From CAIYRG01 sp964494505 (lineage in GTDB: Bacteria > Pseudomonadota > Alphaproteobacteria > Micropepsales > Micropepsaceae): a stretch of 64,000 nt of DNA. How positions within the stretch are numbered: the stretch's first letter is position 1; every line of letters starts with the position of its first letter. Position numbers and translations under genes: made by a program. The notes beneath the pieces are model-generated. The model was not told where the DNA came from, ran no database searches, and saw only the letters and a program-made list of their open reading frames with translations. This document shows, one piece after another, positions 33,573 to 41,476 of this stretch. The stretch is from assembly GCA_964494505.1 (NCBI GenBank), contig CAZBRO010000007.1:142867-206866 (forward strand). The letters are read 5' to 3'.

Positions 33573-34661
33573 TTGAACTCCCTGGATCGCATCGCGCTTA
33601 AGGCGCTGTATGTGCTGAAACCGGAAACGGCGCATCATGCCGCGTTGTTCGCGCTGGAGCATGGACTGGTTGGCGTCCAGGCCGGCGCGGACGACCCCGT
33701 TCTACACACCCGCGTCTGGGGCATCGATTTTGCCAACCCCATCGGGCTTGCCGCCGGTTTCGACAAGGATGCGCGTGTCGTCGATGCGATGCTGGGACTG
33801 GGCTTCGGCTTTGTCGAAGCGGGCACCGTGACGCCAAAGCCGCAACCCGGCAATCCGAAACCACGGCTGTTCCGGCTGAACGAGGATCGGGCGGTCATCA
33901 ACCGGCTGGGCTTCAACAGCGGCGGTGTCGAGGCTTTCGCGCAGCGGCTGAAGGCGAGGGGCCAAGGCAGCCAGGCGCCCGGCATAGTCGGGGCCAATGT
34001 CGGCAAGAACAAAGACACCGTGGACGGCGCGGCCGATTATGTGGCCGGCATCGAACGGGTGGCGGGGCTCGCCGATTATCTCGTCTGCAACATTTCTTCG
34101 CCGAACACGCCGGGCCTCAGGGCAATGCAGGCGCGCGGACCTATCGAGGATTTGCTGAAGCGCGTGCTCGCGGCGCGCGACCGCGCCGCGCCGCCCGGAA
34201 AGAAGCCGCCCCTTCTGGCCAAGGTCGGTCCCGATCTTTCGCCCGAACAGCTTGCCGATATTGCCGAGGTGGCGCTCGCAACCGGCGTGGATGGCCTGAT
34301 AATCGGCAACACCACCATCGAACGGCCCGCTTCGCTCAAGAGCCGCGACAAGGCCGAAGCCGGCGGCCTTTCCGGGGCGCCGCTATTGAAGCCGTCGACG
34401 CAATGTCTGGCGGAGGTTTACCGCTTGACGAACGGGCGGCTTCCCCTCATCGGCTGCGGCGGCGTAGCCTCGGGAGCCGATGCCTATGCCAAGATCAGGG
34501 CCGGGGCTTCGCTGGTGCAGGTCTATTCGGCGCTGGTATTCGAGGGGCCCTCGCTCGCGAACCGCATCAAGCGGGAACTGGCCCAGTGTCTGAAGGCGGA
34601 TGGTTTCAAATCGGTGTCGGACGCGGTCGGGCGCGACCATATTGAATTGGCACAGGTTTAG
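33573..34661 (+). CDS. pyrD: Dihydroorotate dehydrogenase (quinone), class 2
   Basis: Membrane-associated FMN enzyme that oxidises dihydroorotate with quinone as acceptor. 362 residues. The N-terminal helical part (LYVLKPETAHHAALFALEHG) is typical of class 2. The catalytic loop is VCNISSPNTPGLRAMQ, with Ser instead of Cys. FMN-phosphate binding is in LIGCGGVASGADAYAKIRAGASLVQVYSAL. TTG start with GGGGGGAGGAAA directly before it, contributed by a palindromic repeat. Functionally redundant with the class 1B enzyme 5 kb upstream. Confidence 0.95.
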   Translation: MNSLDRIALKALYVLKPETAHHAALFALEHGLVGVQAGADDPVLHTRVWGIDFANPIGLAAGFDKDARVVDAMLGLGFGFVEAGTVTPKPQPGNPKPRLFRLNEDRAVINRLGFNSGGVEAFAQRLKARGQGSQAPGIVGANVGKNKDTVDGAADYVAGIERVAGLADYLVCNISSPNTPGLRAMQARGPIEDLLKRVLAARDRAAPPGKKPPLLAKVGPDLSPEQLADIAEVALATGVDGLIIGNTTIERPASLKSRDKAEAGGLSGAPLLKPSTQCLAEVYRLTNGRLPLIGCGGVASGADAYAKIRAGASLVQVYSALVFEGPSLANRIKRELAQCLKADGFKSVSDAVGRDHIELAQV

Positions 34662-34670
34662 GAGGGCGGG

Positions 34671-36095
34671 TTGACGACGCAGGATTTGAGAAGCTGGATC
34701 GCGACCATGGAGGCTGCGGGCGAAATCCAGCACATCTCGGGGGCCGGGCCCGAGGAGGAGATCGGCGGCATCGTCGATTTCTATCAGCGGAAAGTCGGCA
34801 ATCCCGCCGTTCTGTTCGACGACATCCCGGGTTATCCGCGCGGCCACCGCGTCATCGCCAACATCCTCACCTCGATACGCCGCATCCATCTGACGCTCGG
34901 GCATCCGGCCGATGCGGGCGCTCTCGATCTCGTGCATTTCTGGCGCCGCCACATGAAGGAGGCGAAGGCGATTTCGCCGAAGATCGTGAAGACGGGCGCC
35001 GTGTTCGAGAACGTGTCCGAAGGCAAGGACATCGACATCTTCAAGATCCCCGTGCCGAAATGGCATGAGCTGGACGGTGGCAATTACATCGGCACCGGCG
35101 ACATGGTGGTGATGAAGCATCGCGACACCGGCTGGATCAATTACGGCGCCTACCGCGTGCAGGCGCAAGGCGCGGGCGTCGCCTCGGTGATGTGCTCCAA
35201 GGGCAAGCATGGCGATCTGATCATGCGCAGCTACCACGAAAAGGGCGAACCCTGCCCCATCGCGGTGGTGTGCGGGATGCATCCGGCGCTGTTCATGATC
35301 GCCGGGCTGGAAGTCCCGTATGGCAAGAACGAATACGATGCGGCGGGCGGCTTGATCGGCGAGCCGGTGGAAGTGATCGCCGGTCCGCGCACCGGGCTTC
35401 CCATTCCGGCGCATGCCGAAATCGCGTTCGAGGGTTTCGTCTATCCCAACGATCTTGTCACGGAAGGCCCGCTCGGCGAATGGACCGGCTATTACGCCGG
35501 GGGCTTGAAAAAAGAGCCCGCCATCCGGATCGAAACCTTCATGCACCGGAACAATCCCATCCTGATGGGCGCGATTCCGGGCGTGCCGCCGGACGACGAT
35601 TCCTTCTACCGCGGCACCTATCGCTCGGGCGCGGTGTGGAATCAGCTCGAAGCCGCCGGCATTCCCGAGGTCAAAGGCGTGTGGGCGCACGAAGCGGGCG
35701 GGAGCCGCCTGTGGCTGACGGTCGCCATCAAACAATTATATGCCGGCCATTCCAAGCAGGCCGGTTTGATCGCCTCGCAATGCCATGCCGGCGCTTATGC
35801 CAACCGCTTCGTCGTCGTAGTGGACGACGATATCGACCCCGCCGACATGGACAAGGTGCTGTGGGCCATGTGCACGCGCTTCGACCCGCGCGAGGGGCTG
35901 GAGGTGCTGAAGGGCTGCTGGAGCACGGTGCTCGATCCCATGGTCTACAGCGAAGACGACCGGCGCAACGCGCGCGTGGTGATCGATGCCTGCAAGCCGT
36001 GGTCCCGCCGCGACACGTTTCCTGCGGTGGTGCGGAATTCCAAGGAATTGGACGAGAGAATCCGCGCCAAGTTTGCCCACCTCCTGCCGCGCTAG
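34671..36095 (+). CDS. UbiD-family (prenylated-FMN) decarboxylase
   Basis: 474 residues. UbiD features: DDIPGYPRGHRVIANI, NYIGTGDMVVMKHRDTGWINYG, YRVQAQG and AFEGFVYPNDLVTEGPLGEWTGYY, which holds the conserved acidic residues of the active site, followed by IPGVPPDDDSFYRG. It uses prenyl-FMN, normally supplied by UbiX; no ubiX is in the window. UbiD itself makes ubiquinone precursors, but many paralogues act on aromatic or unsaturated acids, and position next to pyrD and CoxG does not settle which. TTG start at 34671 with GGAGGG upstream. Confidence 0.88.
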   Translation: MTTQDLRSWIATMEAAGEIQHISGAGPEEEIGGIVDFYQRKVGNPAVLFDDIPGYPRGHRVIANILTSIRRIHLTLGHPADAGALDLVHFWRRHMKEAKAISPKIVKTGAVFENVSEGKDIDIFKIPVPKWHELDGGNYIGTGDMVVMKHRDTGWINYGAYRVQAQGAGVASVMCSKGKHGDLIMRSYHEKGEPCPIAVVCGMHPALFMIAGLEVPYGKNEYDAAGGLIGEPVEVIAGPRTGLPIPAHAEIAFEGFVYPNDLVTEGPLGEWTGYYAGGLKKEPAIRIETFMHRNNPILMGAIPGVPPDDDSFYRGTYRSGAVWNQLEAAGIPEVKGVWAHEAGGSRLWLTVAIKQLYAGHSKQAGLIASQCHAGAYANRFVVVVDDDIDPADMDKVLWAMCTRFDPREGLEVLKGCWSTVLDPMVYSEDDRRNARVVIDACKPWSRRDTFPAVVRNSKELDERIRAKFAHLLPR

Positions 36096-36198
36096 CGTGC
36101 CGCATCCGCGCCCGGACGCGTGGGAAGTCGCGATAGTTGTCCGGCCCGGTGCCCCGTGCCACTGTCGAGACAGGCGGCGCCTCAGGTCTGGGGGAAGA

Positions 36199-37476
36199 AT
36201 GGCACTGCGCGTCAACGATTCTCTCTTTCGCAGCGGAACCATCGGGATGCCGCACGCTCTTGCGGCGGCGTTCAAGACTGTTGCGCTCGCGCAGCGCTGC
36301 ATGATCCTGGTGCGCGCCACCGGCCCCACCTGCCTGCAGCTTCTCGAACAGGGCTACGACACCAAGGGATTCCGCATCCACGGCAAGTCCTGCGACTGGG
36401 GCCCGATGGCGGGCTTTGTGCTGCGGGACCCGCGGCTCAACAAGTCCGGCATGGACAAGGCCGGGTACAACAAGCGTCAGCATTCCGAATCGCTCAGCGA
36501 CCGCGATGCACAGGCCGGGTGGAAAGCCTCGGTGACGCCGCTGAAGATCTATGAGGAGCGCCGGCGCTGGCTGGTGGACAATGCCATCATCAAGGTGGAA
36601 CGGCGCGGCGATGACCGTTGGGAAGGTCAGGCGACCCACAGGAGCGGGATCAGTTTCTATTACAGCCTGATCCGCGACAGGGCCAATCCCGAGCTTTTGG
36701 GCGTCTATCTCGACCGGACGAGGAACGGGAACGGATTCCAGCAGGATCGTGGCGGCGCGGTGGTCCGCTACGACACCAAATATGGCGACATGTATGAGCC
36801 GCTTCTCGCCATGACGAACCCGCCCCAACACCGGCACATCGAAAAGGACGACGATCCGCGCTCCCATCTGAACGCGGTCACCGGCGATTACGACCTGGCC
36901 GCCATTTGGCCCTTTGTCACCGGACCGAAAGGCTACGATCCGCACGGCCTCGACCGCCGCGTGCTCGGCACCGTCAAGGGCTACAGCCAGGCCCACCGGA
37001 TCGAAACAGTGCAGGAGCGCTTCTTTACCGAAGGCAATCAGGGCCATCCCTTCGTCGGGTCGCAGGGCACCAAGCTCGGGAACATGACCGACCGCATCTA
37101 CGAAGTGGGCCAATACATCAATTCCGTGATCGGCAGTGCCCGGAGCGACAGCTATGGCCGGATTTGGGGACCCTTCCCGCGCCGCAACGTGATCTGGCAC
37201 AGCGACGAGGCGGCGCGGCCTTTCGTGGACGACGTCGACCTGCCGCTGTTCGCCATCGCCCCCAGCGGGTGCGATGTCGGCATTGAAACGATCGGCGACT
37301 TCGGGGAATTCGTCAATTTCTGCGTCGGGCACGATTTCAAGGTGACGCTTGCGGAGGGCTGGGTTCTCAACCCGAACGGCAACAAGGGGAACCGGCTTGG
37401 CGCGCACTTCGCCCATCTGGTGCCGGATTATTGGAAGGGCCAGCAAATCCAGGTGCCCCAATGGTACAACAGGTGA
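36199..37476 (+). CDS. ExoY/CyaA/edema-factor-like (class II) nucleotidyl cyclase homologue
   Basis: 425 residues, no signal peptide or membrane segment; GGGGAAG lies just before ATG 36199. The catalytic signature of toxin-type cyclases is complete in order: TKGFRIHGKSCDWGPMAGF (55-73) with Lys56 and Lys63, matching CyaA Lys58/Lys65; VTGDYDLAAIWP (227-238) with Asp230 and Asp232, matching CyaA Asp188/Asp190; and VIWHSDEAARPF (331-342) with His334, matching CyaA His298. GNMTDRIYEVGQYINSVIG (294-312) also resembles an ExoY helix. The Asn after the His loop (CyaA Asn304) seems to be Arg340 if aligned without gaps. Known members make cAMP, cGMP or cUMP once bound to calmodulin or actin. No type III or I secretion gene is nearby, so an internal role is possible. 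Confidence 0.75.
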   Translation: MALRVNDSLFRSGTIGMPHALAAAFKTVALAQRCMILVRATGPTCLQLLEQGYDTKGFRIHGKSCDWGPMAGFVLRDPRLNKSGMDKAGYNKRQHSESLSDRDAQAGWKASVTPLKIYEERRRWLVDNAIIKVERRGDDRWEGQATHRSGISFYYSLIRDRANPELLGVYLDRTRNGNGFQQDRGGAVVRYDTKYGDMYEPLLAMTNPPQHRHIEKDDDPRSHLNAVTGDYDLAAIWPFVTGPKGYDPHGLDRRVLGTVKGYSQAHRIETVQERFFTEGNQGHPFVGSQGTKLGNMTDRIYEVGQYINSVIGSARSDSYGRIWGPFPRRNVIWHSDEAARPFVDDVDLPLFAIAPSGCDVGIETIGDFGEFVNFCVGHDFKVTLAEGWVLNPNGNKGNRLGAHFAHLVPDYWKGQQIQVPQWYNR

Positions 37477-37556
37477 ACGGCCGGATTTGAAGCCGCAGGC
37501 AGGAGGTGGTGCGCCATCCCGCCGCGAGGCGCCGTGAAAATGCCCGCTGAAGCCGT

Positions 37557-37585
37557 TTGACACGAGTGTCCAGGGCTTTATTGAT
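37557..37585 (+). promoter_or_regulatory. Candidate promoter of the molybdenum hydroxylase operon
   Basis: A consensus -35 TTGACA (37557-37562) is followed after 17 nt by ATTGAT (37580-37585), a weak -10. It would start an mRNA with a leader of about 170 nt before coxM. The -35 is perfect, but the -10 matches at only three positions. Confidence 0.35.
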
Positions 37586-37678
37586 AGTCCCACTGGTGAC
37601 GGCCTCGCGTTGGGGCCGGCCATGGGCTGGTCCAAGGACGCGTTCGCGCGGGGCTGGCTTTCAATCAGAGGGCGGCAT

Positions 37679-37723
37679 CCTTGACCCGCCAGCGGCCTGC
37701 GGCTCGCGGCGCAAGGGTCAAGG
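37679..37723. promoter_or_regulatory. 9-bp inverted repeat in the coxM leader
   Basis: CCTTGACCC (37679-37687) and its perfect complement GGGTCAAGG (37715-37723), 27 nt apart, lie 41 bp upstream of coxM, downstream of the candidate promoter. It could be an operator for a dimeric regulator, such as the XRE protein at the end of the operon, or the base of an RNA hairpin. It does not look like the known Moco riboswitch as far as I can judge. Confidence 0.45.
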
Positions 37724-37764
37724 GAAGTCTCCCTCAATGGGCAGGGGATCGAGGGTAGTACACG

Positions 37765-38631
37765 ATGAAGCCGCCTCCTTTTTCGTATCACGACCCGCGG
37801 ACGGTGTCCGATGCGGTCGGCCTGTTGAGCAGCCTCGAAAACGCGAAGGTTCTGGCCGGCGGGCAATCGCTGATGCCGATGCTGAATTTCCGCTACGTGC
37901 TGCCGGATCACCTTATCGACCTGAACAAGATCCCCGAGCTGTCGTTTTTGCGCGAGGTGGACGGGGGAATCGAACTGGGCTCCATGACGCGGCAGCGCGA
38001 CATCGAATTCTCCGATCTGGTCAAGGCGCGCTTTCCGATCATCAATGAAGCCATCCTGAATGTCGGCCATCGCCAGACGCGCAACCGGGGCACCATCGGG
38101 GGATCGCTGTGCCATCTTGATCCGTCGGCCGAGCTTGTGACCATGGCGGCCGCGCACGACGCGGTGGTAACGGTCGCTGGCCCCAACGGCACGCGCGATA
38201 TTCCGTTTGCGGAGTTTCCGGTGGCGTTCATGACGCCCGCGCTGGAGCCGAACGAATTGCTGGTGAAGGTGCGTTTCCAGCGCTGGGCCGCGGGGCACGG
38301 CTATGGCTTCGTGGAATTCGCGCGGCGGCACGGCGATTTCGCCATCGCCTCCGCCGCGGCTCTGATCGAAGTGGATGCTGCCGGCAAGATCGGCCGCGCG
38401 TCGCTGACGCTCGGCGGCGTCAACGTGAAGCCGGTGCGCATGTATGAGGTGGAACGCAAGCTGATCGGCCAGGCGCCGTCGGAGGATTTGTTCCGCGAAC
38501 TGTGTGAGGAATGCCGCAAGGTTGACGCCATCGACGACGTGCATGCGCCGGCATCCTATCGCCAGCATCTGGCGGCGGTGATGTCGCGCCGCGCGCTGGT
38601 CGCGGCCATGGGACGGGTTGGAAGAGCATGA
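37765..38631 (+). CDS. coxM: Molybdenum hydroxylase FAD subunit (CoxM type)
   Basis: 288-residue FAD subunit that takes electrons from the iron-sulfur subunit. It begins MKPPPFSYHDPRTVSDAVGLL. FAD-binding motifs are KVLAGGQSLMPMLNFR (about 29-44) and TIGGSLCHLDPSAELV (about 111-126). C-terminal CODH_C domain to residue 288. First gene of a three-subunit enzyme; its stop overlaps coxS by 4 nt (ATGA). Confidence 0.93.
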   Translation: MKPPPFSYHDPRTVSDAVGLLSSLENAKVLAGGQSLMPMLNFRYVLPDHLIDLNKIPELSFLREVDGGIELGSMTRQRDIEFSDLVKARFPIINEAILNVGHRQTRNRGTIGGSLCHLDPSAELVTMAAAHDAVVTVAGPNGTRDIPFAEFPVAFMTPALEPNELLVKVRFQRWAAGHGYGFVEFARRHGDFAIASAAALIEVDAAGKIGRASLTLGGVNVKPVRMYEVERKLIGQAPSEDLFRELCEECRKVDAIDDVHAPASYRQHLAAVMSRRALVAAMGRVGRA

Positions 38632-39122
38632 GCGAGAAGCGGAATATCGCCGTCACCATCAACGGTAAACGATACGAAGAATCGGTCGAGGTCCGCTGGA
38701 CGCTGGCCGATTTCATGCGGCAGCAATTGGGGCTGACGGGCACGCATCTGGGCTGCGAGCACGGCGTGTGCGGCGCGTGCACGATTCTGCTCGATGGGCG
38801 GTCGGCGCGGTCGTGCCTGATGCTGGCCGTACAGGCTGACGGGCACGAAATTATGACGGTCGAGGGCATTGCTCCGTCAGCGGACAAATTGCATCCGCTG
38901 CAGGAAGCGTTCCGGGACAATCACGGCCTGCAATGCGGCTTCTGCACACCGGGCATGCTGACGACATTGATCGAATTCCTGCGCGACAATCCCGACCCGA
39001 CGGAGCAGGAGGTGCGGATCGCGATTTCGGGCAATCTCTGCCGCTGTACCGGTTATCAGGGGATCGTCGCGGCCGCACTCGATGCCGCCCAGCGCTTGAA
39101 GGTTTTGAAGGAAGCTCCGTGA
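38628..39122 (+). CDS. coxS: Molybdenum hydroxylase [2Fe-2S] subunit (CoxS type)
   Basis: 164 residues with two [2Fe-2S] clusters: the plant-ferredoxin type in HLGCEHGVCGACTILLDG (about 43-60) and the helical type in CGFCTPGML together with CRCTGYQGIV (about 104-146). It carries electrons from the molybdenum site to FAD. Overlaps coxM by ATGA and coxL by GTGA, so the three chains are translationally coupled. Confidence 0.94.
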   Translation: MSEKRNIAVTINGKRYEESVEVRWTLADFMRQQLGLTGTHLGCEHGVCGACTILLDGRSARSCLMLAVQADGHEIMTVEGIAPSADKLHPLQEAFRDNHGLQCGFCTPGMLTTLIEFLRDNPDPTEQEVRIAISGNLCRCTGYQGIVAAALDAAQRLKVLKEAP

Positions 39123-41476
39123 CGGCACGGACGTTCGGCAATCGGGTCGGCAGGATCGAAGACCCGCCGCTGCTGACGGGCAAAGGCCGCTTCATCGACG
39201 ACATCGCTTGGCCCGATCTGGCGCACGCCGCGTTTGTGCGCAGCCCGCACGGGCATGCTTGCATTCTCGGCATCGATGCGCGCGTGGCCCTCGCGTTGCC
39301 GGGCGTCTTCGGCGTTTTCACAGCGGCGGATTTCGCGCCCCGTCTGAAAATCGACCGGCTGATCGTCGGCTTGCCGAGTTCCGCCTACCGGCAGGAGGTG
39401 AACCGGCCTGTTCTCGCCAAGGACGAGGTTGTCCATGTCGGCGAGCCGGTGGCGGTCGTGGTCGCGGTCAACCGCTATGTGGCCGAAGACGCAGCCGCAC
39501 TGGTGAATGTGGAATACGACATCCTGCCTGCGGTCGCCGATGCGCGCGCGGCGCTCGCGAAGAATTCGCCCAATGTTCACCGGAACGCCCCGCACAATCT
39601 GCTGGCGGAATTCGACATTGCCTATGGCGATGTAACGGCGGCGTTTGCGAACGCGCCCCATGTGTTTCGGGAAAGCCTCTGGCAGCATCGGGGCGGCGGC
39701 CATTCCATCGAATGCCGCGGCTGTGTCGCGCGTTACGATGTCAACGAAGAACGGCTGACGGCATGGTGTTCGACCCAGACGCCGCACACGGCGATGCAGC
39801 TTTTGTCGGGCATGCTTGGCTTGGACGAAAGCCAACTGCGTGTCATCACGCCCGATGTCGGCGGCGGCTTCGGGCCGAAGCTGATCTTCTATCCGGAGGA
39901 GGTCGCGGTGCCTTTGGCCGCGATGCTGCTCGGCCGGCCGGTGAAATGGATCGAGGACCGGCGCGAGCATTTCGTGGCCTCGACGCAGGAACGCGATCAG
40001 TTCTGGGACATCGAGATCGCGGTGGATCGCGACGCGCGCATTCTGGGCGTGCGCGGGCAGCTCATCCATGAGCACGGGGCCTATACCGCGCGCGGCGTGA
40101 ATCTGCCCTATGAATCGGCGCAGACGGTGACGCTGCCCTATGAGGTACCGGCCTATGCGTTGAACGTGAAGCTCGCCCTCACCAACAAGGTGCCGGTGAC
40201 GCCGGTGCGGGGCGCGGGGCAACCGCAGGGGTGCTTCGCCATGGAGCGGCTGCTCGACCGCGTGGCGCGCGAACTCTCGCTCGACCGCGCCGAGGTGCGG
40301 CGGCGCAATCTGATTCAGCCTGAGAAGATGCCCTACGCCAAGCCGCTGAGAAGCCGCGGCGGGATGGCCGTGTTGCTCGATTCCGGCGATTACCCGCGCT
40401 GTCAGCAGATGGTGCTGGATGCCATCGGCTGGGCCGATTTCCGCACGCGGCAATCCACTGCCCGTGCGCGTGGCCGCTACATCGGCGTGGGGCTCGCGAA
40501 CTTCGTGAAAGGCACCGGGCGCGGGCCGTTCGAACCGGTAACGGTGCGCATCGGGCCGTCCGGAAAGATCCAGATTTATTCCGGCGCGACCGCGATGGGC
40601 CAGAGCACCAGAACGATGCTGGCGCAGATCGTCGCCGATCAATTCGGCGGCGCGATGGATAACATCGTTGTCACTGCGGGCGATACCGCGGGCACCGCCA
40701 TGGGCATCGGCGGGTTCAACAGCCGCCAGGCGGTGATGGCGGGATCGTCGGCGCATTTGGCGGCCGTCAAACTGCGCGAAAAGACGATCGCCATCGCTTC
40801 CAAATTATTGAACGCGCCGGTAGACCAACTCGACGTCGACGCGGGCGCCGTGTTCGTGCGCGCCAAGCCCAAGACCGCGATAGCGCTCGGCGATATTGCG
40901 CGCGCGGTCGCAGGCGTTCCGGGCCTCGCGCTGCCGGGCGGCATTGCGCCCGGGCTGGAAGCGAGCGAAGCCTTCGTGTGCGACGAGATGGCGTATGCGA
41001 ACGGCGCGGGCGCTGCGGAAGTGGAGGTCGATCCCGATACCGGCGCGGTTTCCGTCCTGAAATTCGTAATCGCGCATGATTGCGGGCGCGCGATCAATCC
41101 CATGATCGTGGACGGCCAGATCGTGGGCGGGGTCGCGCATGGCATCGGCAACGCGCTGTTCGAGTGGATGGGCTTCGACGCCGAATGCCAGCCGATCACC
41201 GCGACATTCGCCGATTACCTTTTGATCGGGTCCAGCGAAACGCCGGATATCGGTGTGCTGCATCTGGAATCGCCTTCGCCGCTCAATCCGTTGGGCGTGA
41301 AGGGCGTTGGCGAATGCGGCGTGATGCCGGCAGCCCCCGCCATCATGTCGGCCATCGAGGATGCGCTTTCGCCCTTCGGCGTACGAATTGCGCGGACGCC
41401 GATTCTGCCGCCGGAAATCCTCGCCGCCATTCACGCGGCCGCGGGCCTGGAGAAAACCCTTGCCCCTACGCTTTGA
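39119..41476 (+). CDS. coxL: Molybdenum hydroxylase large subunit (CoxL-like, form II or other)
   Basis: 785-residue molybdopterin-cytosine-dinucleotide subunit starting at GTG 39119, overlapping coxS. Cofactor and substrate motifs: ITPDVGGGFGPKLIFYPEE, the active-site loop TPVRGAGQPQGCFAMERLLD, QIYSGATAMGQSTRTMLAQI and KGVGECGVMPAAPAIMSAI with the catalytic Glu. True form I CO dehydrogenase has an AYRCSFR loop with Cys bearing copper; this protein has VRGAGQ, so it is not expected to oxidise CO. It is likely an aldehyde or N-heterocycle hydroxylase. ModBC in this window could supply molybdate. Confidence 0.92.
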   Translation: MTARTFGNRVGRIEDPPLLTGKGRFIDDIAWPDLAHAAFVRSPHGHACILGIDARVALALPGVFGVFTAADFAPRLKIDRLIVGLPSSAYRQEVNRPVLAKDEVVHVGEPVAVVVAVNRYVAEDAAALVNVEYDILPAVADARAALAKNSPNVHRNAPHNLLAEFDIAYGDVTAAFANAPHVFRESLWQHRGGGHSIECRGCVARYDVNEERLTAWCSTQTPHTAMQLLSGMLGLDESQLRVITPDVGGGFGPKLIFYPEEVAVPLAAMLLGRPVKWIEDRREHFVASTQERDQFWDIEIAVDRDARILGVRGQLIHEHGAYTARGVNLPYESAQTVTLPYEVPAYALNVKLALTNKVPVTPVRGAGQPQGCFAMERLLDRVARELSLDRAEVRRRNLIQPEKMPYAKPLRSRGGMAVLLDSGDYPRCQQMVLDAIGWADFRTRQSTARARGRYIGVGLANFVKGTGRGPFEPVTVRIGPSGKIQIYSGATAMGQSTRTMLAQIVADQFGGAMDNIVVTAGDTAGTAMGIGGFNSRQAVMAGSSAHLAAVKLREKTIAIASKLLNAPVDQLDVDAGAVFVRAKPKTAIALGDIARAVAGVPGLALPGGIAPGLEASEAFVCDEMAYANGAGAAEVEVDPDTGAVSVLKFVIAHDCGRAINPMIVDGQIVGGVAHGIGNALFEWMGFDAECQPITATFADYLLIGSSETPDIGVLHLESPSPLNPLGVKGVGECGVMPAAPAIMSAIEDALSPFGVRIARTPILPPEILAAIHAAAGLEKTLAPTL

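Noticed and set aside
35728..38568. 946-aa minus-strand frame across ubiD, the cyclase homologue and coxM
   Set aside because: Very long but antisense to three well-supported genes, with low-complexity composition. Long antisense frames are expected at this G+C content.
39056..40756. 566-aa minus-strand frame opposite coxL
   Set aside because: Antisense shadow; the plus strand has all molybdenum hydroxylase motifs.
39119..41476. Carbon monoxide dehydrogenase as the function of CoxMSL
   Set aside because: The active-site loop lacks the Cys of form I CO dehydrogenase (VRGAGQ instead of AYRCSFR), so the gene symbols denote family type only.
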